The position numbers were made by a program, and so were the translations under genes. DNA of 27,304 nt from a virus: the IMG/VR virus record IMGVR_UViG_3300034062_004334, positions 1-27,304 of that record, one strand, 5' to 3'. The notes below the pieces were generated by a model that had not been told where the DNA came from, did no database searches, and saw only the letters and a program-made list of their open reading frames with translations. Positions 8,663-15,232 of this stretch are shown here, piece after piece. Every line of letters starts with the position of its first letter. The first letter of the stretch is position 1.

Positions 8663-9134
8663 TGGATCTCCTATTATTTTTTTCTATATAATATATCTTC
8701 TTAAATATATATTCAGCTAATTTTTCCGCATCATGACTATTTCCGCAAAAATAAACAATAATATTATGATTTAATTGTAATTCTAGTATGCTTTTTAATA
8801 AAAATGCGGGACTAATTTTAATTTTATTCCACATTCTTTTAGGAACAGTACTTCCAACAGGATATATTAAAATGTCTTGAAGATCGAATTCTAATAATAA
8901 AAATGAATATTTAAGCTGACTCATTCTCATCACAACATCTTTGAATCTACTTTCAACGATATTATTTGCAAATTCGCTAACGCTCTTTTTTCTTTCGACA
9001 CATAATAGATGCTCTAATCCTTCTATACTATAATCTCCAGTATCTAATTTTCTATTAGCAACAGCATAGTTACTAAATTCCCATGGCTGTTGTTCGCGCG
9101 TGTCTATAATTACTGTAAAATCTTGTTCTTTCAT
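8649..9134 (-). CDS. ERCC4/XPF-type nuclease (161 aa)
   Basis: The N-terminus carries the ERCC4 nuclease signature: DTREQQPW (11-18), TGDYSI (32-37) and ERKK (47-50), matching the GDX(n)ERKXXXD-like metal site, though the final Asp is not obvious (ERKKSVSEF). No helicase or helix-hairpin-helix domain is attached, so this is a stand-alone nuclease of the kind seen in some large phages and archaea. Branched or flapped DNA is the expected substrate, for example during recombination or before packaging. The start overlaps the HNH stop as ATGA. Confidence in the family is high; the role is inferred. Confidence 0.85.
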   Translation of the reverse strand: MKEQDFTVIIDTREQQPWEFSNYAVANRKLDTGDYSIEGLEHLLCVERKKSVSEFANNIVESRFKDVVMRMSQLKYSFLLLEFDLQDILIYPVGSTVPKRMWNKIKISPAFLLKSILELQLNHNIIVYFCGNSHDAEKLAEYIFKKIYYIEKNNRRSNDTK

Positions 9135-9406
9135 AGTTTTTTATTTTTTTTATCTAATAGTATTTTAAAAAACACAGATTCATAAATTTCTTCCATGTTA
9201 CCAATCATTTTATGATGTTGATAACATAGTGTAATTCCATTATCAACAATAAAACGTAGTCCAGGATAATTTGCCCATGTTTTAATATGATGAGCATTTA
9301 ATCTTTTTTTCTTGTTGCATCCTGGCCATTGACAAGTATGATTGTCTCGCGCGTATACTTTGTTTCTCCATTCTTTATATAAAGGATCATCATAATTTCT
9401 TTGCAT
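9131..9406 (-). CDS. HNH endonuclease (91 aa)
   Basis: This small protein shows the HNH layout: a Cys pair TCQWPGC (C25, C30), AHHIK (H39, H40), an Asn in VDNGITLC (N56, C61) and YQHHK (H64, H65). The cysteines can bind the structural zinc. The ATG at 9406 is preferred over a GTG 15 bases upstream because GGAT lies 6 bases before it. It overlaps the end of the dehydratase gene by 17 bases and is coupled to the ERCC4 gene. HNH proteins near terminases often assist cos/pac cleavage, but a free-standing homing nuclease is also possible. Confidence 0.85.
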   Translation of the reverse strand: MQRNYDDPLYKEWRNKVYARDNHTCQWPGCNKKKRLNAHHIKTWANYPGLRFIVDNGITLCYQHHKMIGNMEEIYESVFFKILLDKKNKKL

Positions 9407-10388
9407 ATTTATCCATATCACTATAAACCATATCTTTAACTAGTTGATCAAAAGATATTCTAGGATACCATCCTAAAATATTTCTAGCTTTGCTACTATC
9501 TCCCTTTAAATAATCAACTTCTGCTGGTCGATAAAACTCAGGATCAATATATGTATGTTCTTGATAGTTTAAGCCAACCAGTGAGAAAGCTTTTTCGCAA
9601 AAACTTTCTACGCTATATGCTTCTCCTGTGCTAATAACAAAATCATCAGGAGTTTCAGATTCTAACATTAAATGCATAGCATTAACATAATCTTTAGCAT
9701 GGCCCCAGTCTCTTTTAGCTATTAAATTGCCTAGTCCTAATTTTTCATTTTTATTTATTTTGCCATTCATTAACTTGCCAATATATGATGTTATTTTTCG
9801 TGTAACAAAATTTTCGCCACGACGAGGACTTTCATGATTAAATAGTATTCCGCTAGTAGCAAATAGATTATAAGCTTCACGATATATGCCTACCATTCGA
9901 TGAGACGCTAATTTAGCCACACCATAAGGACTCTGAGGCATAAAAGGAGTTTCTTCATTTTGATATTTGCCACGAAGAATATTTTCTGAATAATTTTTAC
10001 CAAACATTTCACTAGTACTAGCCTGATAAAAACGCGTTGATGGACTATAGTTTTTTATAGATTCAAGAACATTAATAACTCCTATAGTATCAATTTGAAA
10101 TGTTGTTATGGGTTGTTTAAAACTAGTTCCAACATGACTTTGAGCACCTAAATTAAAAAAGTTGTCAGGTTTGTATTTGCTAATTAAGCGATTGCATCCG
10201 CTACTATCTGTAAGATCAAATTCTTCTAATATGAAATGATTATCATTTATGTGAGAAATTCGTTCAAAATTGTTAGTACTATTACGTCTGTAAAGTCCAA
10301 CAACAATGTGTTTTTTATGCAGAAGAAGGTCGGCTAAATAGGATCCGTCTTGACCTGTTATTCCGGAAATTAGGCTAATTTTAGTCAT
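9390..10388 (-). CDS. gmd: GDP-mannose 4,6-dehydratase
   Basis: This 332-residue short-chain dehydratase has the nucleotide-binding motif GITGQDGSYLA (9-19), the catalytic segment STSEMFG (T125, E127) and YGVAK (Y155, K159), plus NHESPRRGENFVTRKI and GNLIAKRDWGHAKDYV, which are diagnostic of Gmd. The length is near the family norm of about 340-370. It converts GDP-D-mannose to GDP-4-keto-6-deoxymannose, the precursor of fucose, rhamnose and perosamine sugars. Several phages, including cyanophages, carry gmd, probably to alter host surface or virion glycans. Here it lies in the middle of the nuclease/terminase operon with no partner such as a GDP-fucose synthase in view. Confidence 0.93.
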   Translation of the reverse strand: MTKISLISGITGQDGSYLADLLLHKKHIVVGLYRRNSTNNFERISHINDNHFILEEFDLTDSSGCNRLISKYKPDNFFNLGAQSHVGTSFKQPITTFQIDTIGVINVLESIKNYSPSTRFYQASTSEMFGKNYSENILRGKYQNEETPFMPQSPYGVAKLASHRMVGIYREAYNLFATSGILFNHESPRRGENFVTRKITSYIGKLMNGKINKNEKLGLGNLIAKRDWGHAKDYVNAMHLMLESETPDDFVISTGEAYSVESFCEKAFSLVGLNYQEHTYIDPEFYRPAEVDYLKGDSSKARNILGWYPRISFDQLVKDMVYSDMDKYAKKL

Positions 10389-10390
10389 AA

Positions 10391-11212
10391 TTATTCAACA
10401 GTTTCTGGTGTTAGGAATGGTTTATCTAGAGTATTGTCTTGAAAGCTATGATATTCACTTAATTTATTTTTATATTTTTCAGTAGCAAGACTGAGAATCT
10501 CCATTTCTCTTCCTTCTTTTTCTCTTATTTCTTCGTCTTCTAACATTCTTATAAGGCCAATCCAAGAACTTTTACCATCTTCTATTCTTTTGATTCTTTG
10601 TTCTCTTGTGGCTTTTAGGTCTTTGCTAATTTTTTGTTGTTCATTGAGCAGCTTAGTATATTCGTTAGTATAATTAGCTATGCTATTCCTGGCGAAACTT
10701 AGTTGTGTTTCGAGGTTGGCCAGTTTTGGTATATCTCTTTGATCTTCACTTTTTTCATATTCTTTGTCTACTTGTCGTTGTAATTTTTCTGTTTCGGCAA
10801 TATGACGCTTTCGTTCTTTCATGCTTCGATTAATAAGAATGTCGATAGTGATAAATTGTTTGATCTGAAGTTCTTCGGCGGGTAAAACATCTTCTCGAAA
10901 TTGTTTAATTAATCCTATCCATGTATTTTCAAAGTATTCTAATTCTCCAGTATCAGCATCAAACTGACGTTTAATTTCACTCCAAAATGTTTTACTATGT
11001 AATTTATGTTTTAGTAGTTCGTTACCTTTAGACTCGTCAGATTCATTAATTAATAAAAGATTATTTTCATCAACATATCTTTTTACAGGATCAATATTTC
11101 TATTTAAAGCTTGAGCTATTTGCTCTAATGTGCTAGAAGCATAATTTTCTCTGATGAATTTTTCTTCATCTAAGCTTAATTGTCCTCGCTTTTTTGGGAT
11201 CTTTTGGTCCAT
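10391..11212 (-). CDS. HTH plus coiled-coil protein (273 aa)
   Basis: Residues 12-50 (SLDEEKFIRENYASSTLEQI...) look like a SANT/homeodomain-like helix-turn-helix, close in style to the small protein encoded at 12028. The rest is a long Lys/Glu-rich helical region with a clear coiled coil at about 125-215. An N-terminal HTH followed by an oligomerising coiled coil is the usual build of small terminase subunits. Together with its place upstream of terL, that makes it a TerS candidate, though four genes intervene. A regulator is the main alternative. It overlaps the sigma-like gene by 37 bases. Confidence 0.75.
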   Translation of the reverse strand: MDQKIPKKRGQLSLDEEKFIRENYASSTLEQIAQALNRNIDPVKRYVDENNLLLINESDESKGNELLKHKLHSKTFWSEIKRQFDADTGELEYFENTWIGLIKQFREDVLPAEELQIKQFITIDILINRSMKERKRHIAETEKLQRQVDKEYEKSEDQRDIPKLANLETQLSFARNSIANYTNEYTKLLNEQQKISKDLKATREQRIKRIEDGKSSWIGLIRMLEDEEIREKEGREMEILSLATEKYKNKLSEYHSFQDNTLDKPFLTPETVE

Positions 11213-11823
11213 TCGGCGCTCTCCATTAATTCTTTGATATGTTTTTGTAGTTTATTAAGTTTATTTTTATTCAATTTTTCGCCATGTTTTAATCTTAAGT
11301 AGTTTTCTCTATAATCAGCATGAATATTGTCATCTAAAAATTTAATAATCTCATTATTTTGTATAAGATAATCAAGATTATTTTTGTGTTCAATATCATA
11401 TTCTATATAACTAGGTTGCATAATATTTTTTTTATTTTCGTTTCGATTGCTCCATGATGCGTATAATTCACAATTTTTTTTATTAGAATATTCGCTACAT
11501 TGATTATTGCTGCATTTATAATTAGGATCAAAAAATGGACAATTTAAACATGGTTTATCGGGCCTTTGATAATTATTTCGTTTATAATTAAACAAACGAT
11601 TACGAACATGGGTCCACAAGAAGTTTTCTAATGGACGACTATTATCATATTTCTCTAAGCCTTCTAGAGCAAATATAGCAGCTTGTTGTTTCATGTCATC
11701 AATATCATGATATCCAAATTTAAATTTATGAACTAATCTTTTGCTAATATTATCTAATACTTCTAGAAATTCACTTTCGGAAACTCGATTATTTGTTGAT
11801 ATTATTTTTTTCTTTTTGCTCAT
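11176..11823 (-). CDS. sigma-factor-like protein with Cys-rich insert
   Basis: Residues about 20-82 resemble sigma-70 family region 2: FGYHDIDDMKQQAAIFALEG followed by FLWTHVRNRLFNYKRN. A cysteine cluster (C92, C95, C104, C109, C118) then looks like a zinc knuckle. The C-terminal part is helical and basic and ends in LMESAEWTKRSQK. It lacks an obvious region 4, as do phage late sigma factors of the T4 gp55 kind, which read only a -10-like box. It is at the head of the structural operon, so it may direct transcription from the TATAAT boxes seen there. It has no strong ribosome site and starts inside the upstream gene. Confidence 0.75.
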   Translation of the reverse strand: MSKKKKIISTNNRVSESEFLEVLDNISKRLVHKFKFGYHDIDDMKQQAAIFALEGLEKYDNSRPLENFLWTHVRNRLFNYKRNNYQRPDKPCLNCPFFDPNYKCSNNQCSEYSNKKNCELYASWSNRNENKKNIMQPSYIEYDIEHKNNLDYLIQNNEIIKFLDDNIHADYRENYLRLKHGEKLNKNKLNKLQKHIKELMESAEWTKRSQKSEDN

Positions 11824-11944
11824 TTAATAATTCTGCTATGCTTTTACCATCATCTAAATTAAGATCATCTAAAGGATCATGTTGCATGCCAGAGGCTTTT
11901 ACTTCTAGCACAGAAGCTACTATATTTAATGGTTGTTCGGTCAT
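11789..11944 (-). CDS. small leading protein of the minus-strand operon (51 aa)
   Basis: An ATG at 11944 with a perfect AAGGAG 6 bases upstream opens a 51-codon frame (MTEQPLNIVASVLEVKA..., ending NNINK). It is acidic in the middle (DPLDDLNLDDG) and Lys/Asn-rich at the end. It overlaps the sigma-like gene by 35 bases, so ribosomes finishing it could restart on that gene. No family is recognised. It is the first gene of the leftward operon. Confidence 0.7.
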   Translation of the reverse strand: MTEQPLNIVASVLEVKASGMQHDPLDDLNLDDGKSIAELLNEQKEKNNINK

Positions 11945-12027
11945 TTTTTCTCCTTGCGCAAAAGTTGCTAACTATTAGTATAGTAATGTTGATCGTTTTT
12001 GAGGCAATATAAAATAAAGGAAAAATT
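11945..12027 (+). promoter_or_regulatory. divergent intergenic region between the two arms
   Basis: These 83 bases separate the leftward and rightward operons. A leftward -10-like TATACT lies near 11980-11985, and a rightward AATATAAAAT with ribosome site AAAGGAAAAATT lies before ATG 12028. No convincing TTGACA partner is present for either, so promoters here may be activator- or phage-sigma-dependent. Confidence 0.35.
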
Positions 12028-12258
12028 ATGGCTAATTATAAAAAGTGGACAGAAAGCGAACTAAATTTTGTAAAAGAAAATTATAATACTATGAATGATT
12101 TGGAATTGAGCAGTAAGCTTAGTCAAATTACTGGACAAAATATTAGTACCGCCATGATTAGACGTCAAAGGCGCAAACTTAGTATTAAGAAAAATAGGGG
12201 GCGTCCAAGAAAGAATAATAATCAAAGTATCATTAATCAAACGGAAAGTATTGTATGA
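12028..12258 (+). CDS. small HTH / AT-hook DNA-binding protein (76 aa)
   Basis: Residues 6-50 (KKWTESELNFVKENYNTM..., AMIRRQRRKL) resemble a Myb/SANT-like three-helix HTH and are followed by an AT-hook-like RGRPRK (57-62) and a Lys/Asn-rich tail. It most likely binds AT-rich DNA. The HTH resembles the N-terminus of the protein encoded at 10391-11212 on the other side of the divergence, which suggests a shared origin. The ribosome site is AAAGG, and the stop overlaps the next start as ATGA. As first gene of the rightward block it may regulate the divergence region. Confidence 0.8.
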   Translation: MANYKKWTESELNFVKENYNTMNDLELSSKLSQITGQNISTAMIRRQRRKLSIKKNRGRPRKNNNQSIINQTESIV

Positions 12259-12560
12259 ATATTTTAAAATATAGTTTATTATTTGGTATTGTTTTATGCT
12301 GCTCTGGTGCTGGATATAGGCATCAATATAACACATATAATACATATAATAATGTTCCAGCAGCATATTCTTATGCTAATCAGATGTTTACTCCTGTTGT
12401 GGTGCAGACAACAAGGGTTAGTGTTGATATTGTAGCGTCTCAACCTGTGGTGCCTGCTTATACGCCAGTATATTATCCTTATGAATATTATAGCATAAGT
12501 AATAGACCTTATTATTGGGTATATCTTCATAATTATGGGTGGATTTGCAGATTTTATTGA
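12255..12560 (+). CDS. small tyrosine-rich secreted protein (101 aa)
   Basis: A signal peptide is visible (MNILKYSLLFGIVLCCSGA), with a likely signal peptidase I site after Ser-Gly-Ala near residue 19. The mature part is strongly enriched in Tyr (about 18 in 101), Val and Pro, with YNTYNTYNN and PVYYPYEYYS. It contains only one Cys after the signal. It could sit in the periplasm or on the surface, for example in superinfection exclusion, but no family is recognised. Similar low-complexity Tyr/Val/Pro secreted proteins occur in planctomycetes, which is only a hint about the host. Confidence 0.75.
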   Translation: MNILKYSLLFGIVLCCSGAGYRHQYNTYNTYNNVPAAYSYANQMFTPVVVQTTRVSVDIVASQPVVPAYTPVYYPYEYYSISNRPYYWVYLHNYGWICRFY

Positions 12561-12589
12561 TGATTAGATTTAAGGCATAAGAATCTAAG

Positions 12590-12621
12590 AAGACCGATGC
12601 TTATAGTGTCGGTCTTTTTTT
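12590..12621 (+). terminator. Rho-independent terminator
   Basis: An 8-bp stem AAGACCGA/TCGGTCTT (12590-12597 with 12609-12616) with an 11-base loop is followed by TTTTT. It ends the two-gene unit 12028-12560. A second small hairpin GTATCT/AGATAC (12622-12640) follows directly. Confidence 0.9.
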
Positions 12622-12778
12622 GTATCTGGATAAAAGATACAATAGCTATATTAGTAACAAAAGATAGTGATATGATAGGCGAATAGGAAGGTTTAGGTGA
12701 TACTTTTATATTTATGAGTGCCTATTGTGTTTGGATGTCCTTGCGATTTTTGAAAACGTTGGGTATTGGCTGGCGAAA
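12622..12778. other. non-coding gap before the cassette region
   Basis: No supported gene is present. Apart from the hairpin at 12622-12640, I see only AT-rich sequence that becomes GC-richer towards 12780. It marks the change from AT-rich sequence to the module-rich arm. Confidence 0.4.
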
Positions 12779-12941
12779 CAGAAAAACCCCCTGACTTGAC
12801 GTAAACTATTGTGGGATAAGACTTTACGACGAGCGATAATGCCCAGTGTTGATGTAAAGTCAATAGTGATAAGAGTTTAGGAAATCTTACGGTATTTTAA
12901 GAAAGTTTTTTGTTGACAGTTGAAGTTTGGGGTGGTAAAAT
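12779..12941 (+). promoter_or_regulatory. regulatory module copy 1 (atypical) with promoter
   Basis: This is the first and most aberrant copy. It has two successive box pairs, GTAAACTATTG...TAAGACTTTAC and GTAAAGTCAAT...TAAGAGTTTAG, instead of a hairpin plus one box pair. They are followed by the promoter TTGACA (12913-12918), a 17-base spacer and TAAAAT (12936-12941), then TGTCGATATAAG. It drives the gene at 12972. Confidence 0.7.
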
Positions 12942-12971
12942 GTCGATATAAGGAATAGAAACGGTATAAAA

Positions 12972-13148
12972 ATGAAAGAAATCGAAAAAAAACTCGAAAA
13001 ACTCGGATGTCGCCTGATCTCGACTAGATTCGGGATTCACGGAGATTGGTTGGTTGTAACCTTAGATGGTGAAGCCATATTTTTCCCCACATTAGGGGCT
13101 GTGAGTAGGTGGATTGACTACTATATGCAAAAGACTAGCGGCTCTTGA
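12972..13148 (+). CDS. hypothetical protein (58 aa)
   Basis: A 58-codon frame (MKEIEKKLEKLGCRLISTRF..., ending MQKTSGS) follows the module 1 promoter. A short basic/acidic helix is followed by a beta-rich, aromatic segment (GDWLVVTLDGEAIFFPTL). The ribosome site is weak (AAGGA about 18 bases upstream). The TGA stop lies inside the TTGACA box of the next promoter. No family is recognised. Confidence 0.65.
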   Translation: MKEIEKKLEKLGCRLISTRFGIHGDWLVVTLDGEAIFFPTLGAVSRWIDYYMQKTSGS

Positions 13149-13174
13149 CAAGTTCGTGATCGTAAGAGTATAAT
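13145..13174 (+). promoter_or_regulatory. promoter TTGACA-N18-TATAAT
   Basis: TTGACA (13145-13150) and TATAAT (13169-13174) are perfect sigma-70 hexamers 18 bases apart. The -35 box contains the TGA stop of the upstream gene. It serves the gene at 13202. Confidence 0.85.
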
Positions 13175-13201
13175 AGAAGCACTCTGAATAAGGAAACTCT
13201 G

Positions 13202-13369
13202 ATGCTCAATACCGATTGCCAAACAGAATCCGTGATTTATGTTAGTTCGTGCTGTTCTTGTGTGTTGTACGCAAAGAATGGAACATGCCCGCAATGCTTA
13301 AACGATTGCGAGCCTGTGGAAATGGCTATCGTCGAAGATGATGATGGCGAATCGTGGATTCTTGGATGA
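13202..13369 (+). CDS. cysteine-rich (zinc-ribbon-like) miniprotein (55 aa)
   Basis: This 55-residue frame starts MLNTDCQTESVIYVSS and has CCSC followed by CPQCLNDC, which could form a zinc ribbon, then an acidic tail (EDDDGESW). AAGGAA lies 7 bases before ATG 13202, and a perfect promoter is upstream. Zinc binding is inferred from the Cys spacing. A role in protein or nucleic-acid binding is possible. Confidence 0.65.
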   Translation: MLNTDCQTESVIYVSSCCSCVLYAKNGTCPQCLNDCEPVEMAIVEDDDGESWILG

Positions 13370-13512
13370 GACATAAGTTGTTGTTCTGCAACACTTTACA
13401 TCTTGGCGGCCCGCGACGAATTGACGTAAACTCTTATATTGTAAAGACTTGCGAACCTTACGGTATTTTAAGGAAGTTTTTTGTTGACAGTTGAAGTTTG
13501 GGATGGTAAAAT
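13370..13512 (+). promoter_or_regulatory. regulatory module copy 2 with promoter
   Basis: A hairpin AAGTTGTTG/CAACACTT (13375-13396, one bulge), GGCGGCCCGCG, GACGTAAACTCTTAT, AAGACTTGC and an AT tract lead to TTGACA (13484-13489), N17 and TAAAAT (13507-13512), followed by TGTCGATAA. The promoter spacer (GTTGAAGTTTGGGATGG) is almost identical to that of copy 1, and the preceding 30 bases also match, so the two are close duplicates. Confidence 0.8.
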
Positions 13513-13543
13513 GTCGATAACAGAGAAAGAAAGAGAGGATACG

Positions 13544-13759
13544 ATGGACAAGAACAAGGTGAACGACGCTCTCAAGGCTATCTGGGGTAGTGAGACGTAT
13601 CATGTGGTGTTGGTGTTCACGCCGGACGGTCGGCTGTTCGCGGAGTGTGACTTCACGGGTGATCGTCGCAGGCTCACGGAAAGCAACTTCGAGGCTGTGC
13701 TGAACGATATGTTCTACGATTACTGCGTTGAGAACGCGGCTTGGATGGGAGTTTCATGA
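13544..13759 (+). CDS. hypothetical protein (71 aa)
   Basis: ATG 13544 is chosen because GAGAGG lies upstream and the promoter -10 box falls inside the longer frame. The protein (MDKNKVNDALKAIWGSETYH..., ending AAWMGVS) is mixed alpha/beta with an acidic C-terminal part. Its codons are visibly GC-richer than those of the left arm. No family is recognised. Confidence 0.75.
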   Translation: MDKNKVNDALKAIWGSETYHVVLVFTPDGRLFAECDFTGDRRRLTESNFEAVLNDMFYDYCVENAAWMGVS

Positions 13760-13806
13760 TCCCCATATAAGGGGGGATTGACAGGCTGAAAAACTTTCGG
13801 TAGAAT
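13759..13806 (+). promoter_or_regulatory. hairpin fused to promoter TTGACA-N17-TAGAAT
   Basis: ATCCCC (13759-13764) pairs with GGGGAT (13773-13778), whose last base starts TTGACA (13778-13783); TAGAAT is at 13801-13806. The spacer carries GAAAAACTTTC, the mark of the module-free promoter class. It drives the HU-like gene. Confidence 0.8.
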
Positions 13807-13828
13807 AGCGACATCACCACTGGAGACG

Positions 13829-14113
13829 ATGAAAATGGTCGGAACGAAGCGAAGCATGGTTGAGGGTATCGCGGAGAAGGTTGGCGTGACGGGCGATCAG
13901 GCCCGCGAGATCGTGCAGGCTACGCTCGACAGCATGATCGAGACGCTCGCCACGACCGGTCGGATCGAACTGCGAAACTTCGGTGTGTTCACCGTGAAGG
14001 TTACCGCCCCTCGCAAGGCTCGCAACCCCCGAACGGGGGAGAGTGTGATGATCGGTGAGCGTCGGGTGGTGCGGTTCAAGGCTGGCAAGGTTATGGCCGA
14101 GCGGATCGGCTGA
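13829..14113 (+). CDS. HU/IHF family DNA-binding protein (94 aa)
   Basis: This is a clear histone-like DNA-bending protein: a helical dimerisation half (1-43), then IELRNFGVF (46-54), the DNA-contacting beta-arm with PRKARNPRTGE (61-71) and the closing VVRFKAGKVMAERI. The length equals the family norm. GGAG lies 5 bases before ATG 13829; a second ATG two codons on is possible. It would compact or bend DNA during replication, transcription or packaging. Phage HU proteins are known; this one is on the early-type arm with its own promoter. Confidence 0.93.
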   Translation: MKMVGTKRSMVEGIAEKVGVTGDQAREIVQATLDSMIETLATTGRIELRNFGVFTVKVTAPRKARNPRTGESVMIGERRVVRFKAGKVMAERIG

Positions 14114-14254
14114 CCTAAACCCTTTAGGCTATTGACTTTACGTCAAGCCGGGGCGCCCGCGTTTGCTGTAAACTCTTATATCACAAGCACTTACGAACCT
14201 TGCGAAACTTTCAGGAAACTTTTCACTTGACCCTAAAGGATTCGCTCGTATAAT
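14114..14254 (+). promoter_or_regulatory. regulatory module copy 3 with promoter
   Basis: Two hairpins overlap: CCTAAA/TTTAGG (14114-14128) and GGCT-TTGAC/GTCAAGCC (14127-14149). The GC block GGGGCGCCCGCG, GTAAACTCTTAT and CACTTACG follow. The promoter is TTGACC (14227-14232), N16 and TATAAT (14249-14254), with TGTCGATAATAG directly downstream. It serves the gene at 14287. Confidence 0.8.
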
Positions 14255-14286
14255 GTCGATAATAGAGTAAGAAAGAGAGAAAGAAA

Positions 14287-14511
14287 ATGGAAAAGACGAT
14301 TCACACTAACGACTTCATCAACAGCCTTCCGCGTATCGTGCAGAAGAAGGTTTGGAAAGTGACCGATGCCGATGGTACGGTTGTTCAGCACGTTGGTGCT
14401 ACCGACAACCGTAAGAGTACCGCACAGAGGTATATCGACGAGAAGTATCCTGGCAAGGTTCTCACGCTGACGTTCTCGCACTACAACGGACTGATTACGA
14501 TCCCCCGATGA
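14287..14511 (+). CDS. hypothetical protein (74 aa)
   Basis: MEKTIHTNDFINSLPRIVQK... continues with a likely beta-rich core (VWKVTDADGTVVQHVGA) and a basic helix (NRKSTAQRYIDEKYPGK). AGAGAAAG lies before the ATG. The next two genes also have short 'V.D..G....' strands, which may indicate distant paralogy. No family is recognised. Confidence 0.75.
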   Translation: MEKTIHTNDFINSLPRIVQKKVWKVTDADGTVVQHVGATDNRKSTAQRYIDEKYPGKVLTLTFSHYNGLITIPR

Positions 14512-14546
14512 GAGGGGATTGACAAGCCGGAAAAATCTGCTACAAT
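14500..14546 (+). promoter_or_regulatory. hairpin fused to promoter TTGACA-N16-TACAAT
   Basis: ATCCCC (14500-14505) pairs with GGGGAT (14514-14519), running into TTGACA (14519-14524) and TACAAT (14541-14546). The upstream stop codon lies in the hairpin loop. The leader CTATCCAACACAAGAG is shared with the promoters at 16177 and 16454. Confidence 0.8.
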
Positions 14547-14572
14547 CTATCCAACACAAGAGAAAGAGAATC

Positions 14573-14773
14573 ATGGAAAACTTTTGGATTGTTTCGGCAT
14601 TCTACGGTGAGAACGACGAGCGGAATAAGGATCGTCACTTCAGCACGTTGTTGGAGGCTAACTTTTTTGTGAATGCCGTGATCGATATCCAAATGGAAAA
14701 GAAAATGTACGGCGACTTGGTGTTGACCGTCAAGGATGCTCGCGGTAAGACCTATCACACTCACAATCTCTGA
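14573..14773 (+). CDS. hypothetical protein (66 aa)
   Basis: ATG 14573 is preferred because the promoter lies inside the longer frame. The protein starts MENFWIVSAFYGENDERNKD and has a helix HFSTLLEANFFVNAVIDIQ and a final strand LVLTVKDARGKTYHTHN. It may belong with its neighbours as a small alpha/beta protein. No function is recognised. Confidence 0.7.
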   Translation: MENFWIVSAFYGENDERNKDRHFSTLLEANFFVNAVIDIQMEKKMYGDLVLTVKDARGKTYHTHNL

Positions 14774-14785
14774 AAGAATACTAAA

Positions 14786-15001
14786 ATGTTCGGCACTGCC
14801 TACGCTAATCGGAAAAACAGCCTTAATACCATTTTCGCGTCCATGATTGCTGGTAAGTATACTAGCGTGATCGACCCGAAGGGCAGGGTGTATGCTGGCC
14901 TCGTCAACGGCGTGATGCGGGAAGATGGTAGTGGTCGTAACTGGATTGTTACCATCACAAATCAGACCAAGAGTGAACAGGTTTTCATCCACGCAACGTA
15001 A
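14786..15001 (+). CDS. hypothetical protein (71 aa)
   Basis: MFGTAYANRKNSLNTIFASM... is basic at the start and beta-rich later (SVIDPKGRVYAGLVNG, NWIVTITNQT). It starts 12 bases after the previous stop with only GAAAGA as a possible ribosome site, so it probably shares the upstream transcript. No family is recognised. Confidence 0.7.
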   Translation: MFGTAYANRKNSLNTIFASMIAGKYTSVIDPKGRVYAGLVNGVMREDGSGRNWIVTITNQTKSEQVFIHAT

Positions 15002-15002
15002 A

Positions 15003-15193
15003 CCAAAGAGCCACAAGACTTTACGTCGAGCCGGGCCGCCCGCGTTTTTCGTAAACTCTTATGTGACAACAACTTACGTCGATCTAGCAAATATCGTGCC
15101 AAAACGACAAGAAATGCTAAAAAGTTTTGTCAAAATTTCTTGACATAAAAATCTCTAGATTTTGCTTGCAACCTAAAGAATACGCTGTATAAT
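15003..15193 (+). promoter_or_regulatory. regulatory module copy 4 (extended) with promoter
   Basis: It contains CAAGACTTTACGTCGAG, the GC block CCGGGCCGCCCGCG, GTAAACTCTTATG and AACTTACG. About 60 extra AT-rich bases follow, with a small palindrome AAAATC/GATTTT. The promoter is TTGCAA (15166-15171), N16 and TATAAT (15188-15193), followed by TGTCGATATAAG. A spare TTGACA at 15140 has no matching -10. The spacer (CCTAAAGAATACGCTG) resembles copy 3. Confidence 0.75.
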
Positions 15194-15232
15194 GTCGATA
15201 TAAGAAGTAAGAGAGAAAGAGGAGAACGCAAG

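Noticed and set aside
1-12000. Integrase, attachment site or lysogeny repressor
   Set aside because: None is seen in this window; nothing supports a temperate lifestyle here.
12255-12310. Lipoprotein signal in the 12255 product
   Set aside because: The residue before the Cys pair is Leu or Cys, not Gly/Ala/Ser, so a signal peptidase I site fits better.
15140-15165. Additional promoter from TTGACA in module 4
   Set aside because: There is no -10 hexamer at normal distance; the TTGCAA at 15166 pairs better with TATAAT at 15188.
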